A stretch of 43,702 nt of DNA from a virus: positions 1 through 43,702 of IMG/VR virus record IMGVR_UViG_3300028883_000074; one strand, 5' to 3'. The notes below the pieces were generated by a model. That model worked only from the letters and a program-made list of their open reading frames with translations, made no database searches and was not told the DNA's origin. This document shows, in pieces, positions 40,327-43,702 of the stretch. A program made the position numbers and the translations under genes. Every line of letters starts with the position of its first letter. Position 1 is the first letter of the stretch.

Positions 40327-42013
40327 GAATGTTTTATTTAAACTTCCTAATGCTCCGGAGGAATTCGGTGTCGTTTTAGATCCTGCGGAGCTGCGTAGGC
40401 TGGATTATTCCGCGCTTGATTTTGAGGCGTTCCGCAGAGCTGGTATCGAATACTTACGAACGTATTATCCGAATGACTTTAATGATTATGTAGCTAATAA
40501 TGGTATAATTATGCTTCTTGAATTACTGTCTTTTATAGGCGGTAATTTATCACAACGTGCAGACATTCTTGTGGACGAATCGTTCCTGCCGACGGCCCAG
40601 ACAAGAGAAGCCGTATCCAATCACCTTCAGTTAATCAACCAAGATATCCAGAGAGCTACCCCAGCTACGGTGGATGTGCTGATTACCATAGATTCTCCTC
40701 TGCCGACTGAGATTAAAGTCCCCGCTGGCACTAGCTTTAGTATTAGAGGTCCGGATAACCAGCCTTTGACATATGAGATATTTAGGGCTCCGGGCGATTT
40801 TACTTCGGATATAATTGTACCCGCTGGCAAGAAGGGCATTGTAGCTTATGGTATAGAGGGTAAGACCGGCACTCCTCTCATTATTAGCTCGCCCGGTGGT
40901 ACAGATCAGAGTATTGAGATTGAACAAAGCAATGTTCTTGATGAACCGATTAGGGTTGAGGTTAGAACTGGTTCTGAAGTGTCTGTATGGCGCAGGGTCG
41001 ATATCCTAGAGAAAGCTTCTGCAGATGAGGAGGTATACGAGGTTATTCATCTGGAGAATAGCTCTAGGATTCGATTTGGCAATGATATTGCTGGTAAGTC
41101 TCCTTTAACTGGCCAGGAGATTACGGTTAGGTATCGTACTGGTGGTGGTATTCGTGGTCGTATTGGTTCTGGTGCTATTAACGATACTAGACCAGTTATT
41201 CCTGATGCTCCTTATAATGCTGCTGTTGAGGCTTTGTTTAGGAATCCGAATCCGTCTTCTGGTGGTACTGATGCTGAGACGGTTGAGGAGGCTAAAAGGC
41301 GTGCTCCTAGAGAGTTCTCTACGCAGGAGAATGCTGTTACTAGTGAGGATTATGGTATTTTAGCTAAGAATTTTACACATCCGGTTTTTGGTTCTGTTTC
41401 TAAGGCTATTGGTACTCTCAGGACGGGTGTTGATCAGGATTTTGATTCTGTAGTAAAGGCTGTGCAGGCTGCTCCTTCTGTTGCAGAAGGTGTTGCTATT
41501 ATTCAGAATGATTTCGTGAATAGGAATATTGTGGAGGTTTATGCTCTTGCTGAGGGTCCTGATCAGACTCCTGTCAGACCTAATAGTGGGCTTAAGAGGG
41601 GTTTGGTTGATTTCTTCAGTCGTATTAATGTTTTGACGGATGAGGTTAGGATTTATGATGGTGCTATTAAGCCTATTGATGTTGAGGCTAGTGTTGTTAT
41701 GAGCCGGAATGCTGATTCTGGTACTGTCAAGGTGGCTGTTGAAGATGCTATTCGTGATTTCTTCAATATTAATAATTTTGAGATGGGTACTGGGATGTTT
41801 TTGTCTAATTTATATGATGTGATTCAGAATGTTCCTGGTGTTTCTTATACGAATATCTTCAGTCCTGCTGATGATATTATTGAGACTAATAAGATCGCTG
41901 ATCCGGATAATCCTGGCGTTGGTTTTAATGAGGTGATCACGCTCGGTAATCTAGATCTGAAGTTCTTTTTTGAGAAGGGTAATTTCAAAGTTCCTCCTGT
42001 GGATCCTAGATAA
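40319..42013 (+). CDS. Baseplate wedge protein, gp6-like (baseplate J)
   Basis: A 564-residue protein of the baseplate-J/gp6 family: an N-terminal helical part with LDYSALDFEAFRRAGIEYLR and YVANNGIIMLLELLSFIGGN, then DILVDESFLPTAQTREAV. Beta barrels follow (VRYRTGGGIRGRIGSGAI), and the C-terminal part (about 390-540) is typical of J-type wedges. It builds the wedge with gp25 and gp53. Its start, with AAGGA upstream, lies inside the end of the inserted endonuclease-like gene, so the insertion kept both reading frames intact. Confidence 0.86.
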   Translation: MAENVLFKLPNAPEEFGVVLDPAELRRLDYSALDFEAFRRAGIEYLRTYYPNDFNDYVANNGIIMLLELLSFIGGNLSQRADILVDESFLPTAQTREAVSNHLQLINQDIQRATPATVDVLITIDSPLPTEIKVPAGTSFSIRGPDNQPLTYEIFRAPGDFTSDIIVPAGKKGIVAYGIEGKTGTPLIISSPGGTDQSIEIEQSNVLDEPIRVEVRTGSEVSVWRRVDILEKASADEEVYEVIHLENSSRIRFGNDIAGKSPLTGQEITVRYRTGGGIRGRIGSGAINDTRPVIPDAPYNAAVEALFRNPNPSSGGTDAETVEEAKRRAPREFSTQENAVTSEDYGILAKNFTHPVFGSVSKAIGTLRTGVDQDFDSVVKAVQAAPSVAEGVAIIQNDFVNRNIVEVYALAEGPDQTPVRPNSGLKRGLVDFFSRINVLTDEVRIYDGAIKPIDVEASVVMSRNADSGTVKVAVEDAIRDFFNINNFEMGTGMFLSNLYDVIQNVPGVSYTNIFSPADDIIETNKIADPDNPGVGFNEVITLGNLDLKFFFEKGNFKVPPVDPR

Positions 42014-42042
42014 TTTTCACGACATATTCCTATTGATACTAT
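42014..42042 (+). promoter_or_regulatory. Weak candidate promoter after the baseplate genes
   Basis: TTTTCA and TACTAT with a 17-base spacer lie just after the gp6-like stop. The match is four of six at each box, which is weak. It could serve the unit at 42059-43228. Confidence 0.22.
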
Positions 42043-42058
42043 GTTTCCAGGGGACAAA

Positions 42059-42571
42059 ATGAGTAGGATAATCCGTAACTTGGCTTTGTTACGTAATCTG
42101 GGTGTGAGGCTCTCCTCTTTGGCGGATATGAGAGGGAATCCGGAGAATGTGACAAAACAGCATCAGGACGAGTCTCGTGCTTTGTCATGGGCTTTTAATG
42201 AGCTGAGAAAAGAGCATTTAGCCAGATTGTTTTTGGCTTATTGTGCGATTGGGGATGAAAAGCATCTGCCTATTTCGTCTAGAATGAGACCAAATCAAAG
42301 ACATGATATGGTTGCTTTTATAGAGATGAACCCGGATGAGATTCTGGTTGCTGAAGCTCTGGATGTACTTCCGAATGGCGAAGAAATCGATATGTCCTTG
42401 GACAAGTGCCCTGATTGGTTCTTTTGTGATCGTGTTATTGTTGTGAATGAACCAGTTAAGGCGGTTTTCATTGATGGTTTTTTGGACGTTCAGTGGGTGT
42501 CTGAGAATGGTCTTGGGAAGGCTAAGCTCGCACTGATGTCTTGGTTAATGGGGCTGTACAGCAGCCTATAG
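42059..42571 (+). CDS. Hypothetical protein
   Basis: A 170-residue protein. The ATG at 42059 is chosen, with AGGGGA upstream; an ATG six codons earlier lacks a site. It starts basic (MSRIIRNLALLRNLG) and has an alpha/beta body (CDRVIVVNEPVKAVFIDGFL). It directly follows the baseplate genes and lies nine bases before the NYN-domain gene. No family is recognised. Confidence 0.6.
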   Translation: MSRIIRNLALLRNLGVRLSSLADMRGNPENVTKQHQDESRALSWAFNELRKEHLARLFLAYCAIGDEKHLPISSRMRPNQRHDMVAFIEMNPDEILVAEALDVLPNGEEIDMSLDKCPDWFFCDRVIVVNEPVKAVFIDGFLDVQWVSENGLGKAKLALMSWLMGLYSSL

Positions 42572-42580
42572 GGGGAAGTT

Positions 42581-43228
42581 ATGACACACAATTCACAGCG
42601 TGTGGGTATCTTTGTTGATGTTCAAAATATGTTCTATTCAGCAAAGACTATTCATTGTGGCAAAATCGAATATGGTAAATTCCTTGAGGAGTTGGTCCAG
42701 GGAAGGCAACTCGTAAGGGCGATAGCTTATATTGTACAGAAAGCCGATGTCAATCAAAGCGCCTTCAAGGAGGCTCTGCAGAGGTTTGGGTATGAATTAC
42801 GGGTCAAAGAACTTAAGATCCGAGAAGGCAGTGATGGGAAGATGAAGGCCAGAGGCAACTGGAATGTTGGTATTGCTGTAGAGGTTCTTGAGATTGCTTC
42901 TCGGTTGGATACGGTTGTTCTTTGTTCTGGGGATAACGAGATGACTCCTCTTGTTGAGTCTCTTAAGAGCAAGGGTGTCTGTGTTGAGTTATGTAGTTTT
43001 CCTGGTGCTACTGGGCATAAGTTGAAAAATGCGGTTGATAGGTTTATGGCTATTCCGGATGAGTGTATCTTTAAAGAGAAGAAATTTGATAGCAAGAAGG
43101 CTGAGGAACACGGGCTAGGTTCTACTGATAGAGATGGTATTGATCGCAGTGGATTGCCCGAGGATGATTATGATGAGGAATATGATGAGGAGTATGACGA
43201 GTCTCCTTTGTCGCTTGATATTCACTAG
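42581..43228 (+). CDS. NYN/LabA-like (PIN-type) RNase-like protein with acidic tail
   Basis: A 215-residue protein with a NYN domain: VGIFVDVQNMFYSAK (D13), RGNWNVGIAVEVLEIASRLD, and VVLCSGDNEMTPLVESLKSKG (D118, E120). In the usual KGVDVxxxxD motif the first Asp is Asn95 and the second is Glu101, so metal binding may be altered. A separate acidic tail carries IDRSGLPEDD (residues 187-196) and DEEYDEEYDES. The same ID-x-SGLP motif is in the SSB tail. NYN proteins usually cleave RNA. The tail suggests a partner shared with SSB. Confidence 0.78.
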   Translation: MTHNSQRVGIFVDVQNMFYSAKTIHCGKIEYGKFLEELVQGRQLVRAIAYIVQKADVNQSAFKEALQRFGYELRVKELKIREGSDGKMKARGNWNVGIAVEVLEIASRLDTVVLCSGDNEMTPLVESLKSKGVCVELCSFPGATGHKLKNAVDRFMAIPDECIFKEKKFDSKKAEEHGLGSTDRDGIDRSGLPEDDYDEEYDEEYDESPLSLDIH

Positions 43229-43244
43229 GAATATCTACGCCGTG

Positions 43245-43258
43245 CAAAAATAATATTG
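43245..43258 (+). promoter_or_regulatory. Shared A/T-rich intergenic element, partial copy 3
   Basis: CAAAAATAATATTG resembles the start of the elements at 11032 and 21022 (CAAAAATAAAATAG and CAAAATTAAAAATAG). It sits in the gap before the gene at 43303. With three related copies upstream of separate units it may be a phage promoter element. Confidence 0.3.
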
Positions 43259-43264
43259 AACTTG

Positions 43265-43284
43265 GTCAGGGAATGGTACCTGAC
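43265..43284 (+). promoter_or_regulatory. Leader hairpin before the last gene
   Basis: GTCAGG and CCTGAC form a 6-base stem around an 8-base loop, about 5 bases before the SD (TGGAGGA) of the gene at 43303. It lacks a U-run, so it is more likely a leader or stabilising hairpin than a terminator. Confidence 0.35.
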
Positions 43285-43302
43285 GCAATGGAGGATTATA
43301 AG

Positions 43303-43695
43303 ATGGGTGCTGCTCAGCCAGCTAACGCTACGATCTCGGTTTTTCGCAGAGCCAAGACGACGTACGACAACCGACGTCACACGTCCATCAAGCATCTGAC
43401 GACTCCGTTCGATGAGGTGCTTGTGACTGTACCAGGTGAAGAGAATCTGGTGGTCGAGACGCGTGATTCCAGTTTCCGGACGGATGCGTTCCGTTACGGT
43501 CATCCGGTTGTTGTTGCGCCGCGTGATCCGTGCACCCTTAGCGAGGTATACGCAGGCGTCAGCGGTCTTGATCTTCCGGTACGTCTTACGGGCAACCCCC
43601 GTGAGATCCAAATCCAGAAGACAGAGGCCAACATCACTGACGATCTGTACGGCGAGCTTCGGACTGCTTGTCCCAGCGACGCCTTCACTGCGTAG
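43303..43695 (+). CDS. Hypothetical protein with distinctive, C-richer codons, possibly highly expressed
   Basis: A 130-residue protein, probably complete within the window. TGGAGGA lies 8 bases before the chosen ATG; two upstream ATG or GTG-type starts lack this. It is rich in beta strands (DEVLVTVPGEENLVVETRD, HPVVVAPRDPC) and has no recognised motif. Unlike almost all other genes here it uses many C-ending codons (ctg, cgt, acg, gtt/gtc mixed), as highly expressed genes often do. A small virion surface or head protein is a reasonable guess from this alone. Confidence 0.65.
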   Translation: MGAAQPANATISVFRRAKTTYDNRRHTSIKHLTTPFDEVLVTVPGEENLVVETRDSSFRTDAFRYGHPVVVAPRDPCTLSEVYAGVSGLDLPVRLTGNPREIQIQKTEANITDDLYGELRTACPSDAFTA

Positions 43696-43702
43696 AGCCT
43701 CT

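Noticed and set aside
43265-43284. Hairpin as terminator of the NYN gene
   Set aside because: No U-run follows and it lies five bases before the next SD.

Overview
The window is a densely packed 43.7 kb piece of a large, tailed, contractile-tail (myovirus-like) bacteriophage genome. About 56 protein genes can be supported. Almost all lie on the + strand, with start/stop overlaps (ATGA, TAATG) and Shine-Dalgarno leaders. The phage assignment rests on a baseplate set recognisable by family (gp27-like hub, tape measure, gp53-, gp5-, gp25- and gp6-like proteins), beta-helical and repeat-containing adsorption-type proteins, and a self-contained replisome. The host cannot be named. Two lipobox proteins and a cobalamin-type ribonucleotide reductase fit a diderm or environmental bacterium, but that is inference. 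I see no tRNA, rRNA, CRISPR array, insertion sequence or integrase.

Layout. 2-11033: replication and recombination: the C-terminal part of a DNA polymerase III alpha subunit, small zinc-ribbon proteins, an FAD/NAD(P)-type Rossmann protein, RecA, a protein with an internal duplication, a DnaB-type helicase, an FmdB-type zinc ribbon and a stripped-down family A DNA polymerase. 11034-12836: a structured leader, a possible recombination mediator and a gp32-like zinc single-strand-binding protein, closed by a hairpin terminator. 12852-15277: a FEN/RNase H-type 5' nuclease and a small accessory cassette with two lipoproteins, closed by a strong terminator. 15291-21019: a PD-(D/E)XK nuclease, small unknown genes, a P-loop kinase and a two-domain glycosyltransferase. 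21064-24032: virion surface-type proteins. 24337-28756: a class II ribonucleotide reductase split by a mini-intein, and a DnaG-type primase. 29036-42013: tail and baseplate module, interrupted by a homing-endonuclease-like gene with a Mom-like C-terminal domain. 42059-43695: an unknown gene, a NYN-domain gene and an unknown gene with distinctive, C-richer codon use.

How the genes fit together. PolIII alpha, helicase, primase, SSB, 5' nuclease and the family A polymerase-like protein could make up a phage replisome. RecA, the possible mediator and the resolvase-like nuclease would supply recombination-dependent replication, and the reductase supplies dNTPs. No clamp, clamp loader, terminase or capsid gene is in the window. 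Five small minus-strand islands each overlap the 3' end of the + gene they face.

The observations I would check first are: a linear motif (ID-K/R-SGLP) shared by the SSB tail and the NYN-protein tail; the endonuclease/Mom-like chimera set exactly between gp25 and gp6; the reduced family A polymerase beside a PolIII; the structured leader and CGAKT repeats ahead of the SSB operon; and short sequence elements shared by several intergenic gaps. All family assignments are by eye from motifs; no database search was run.
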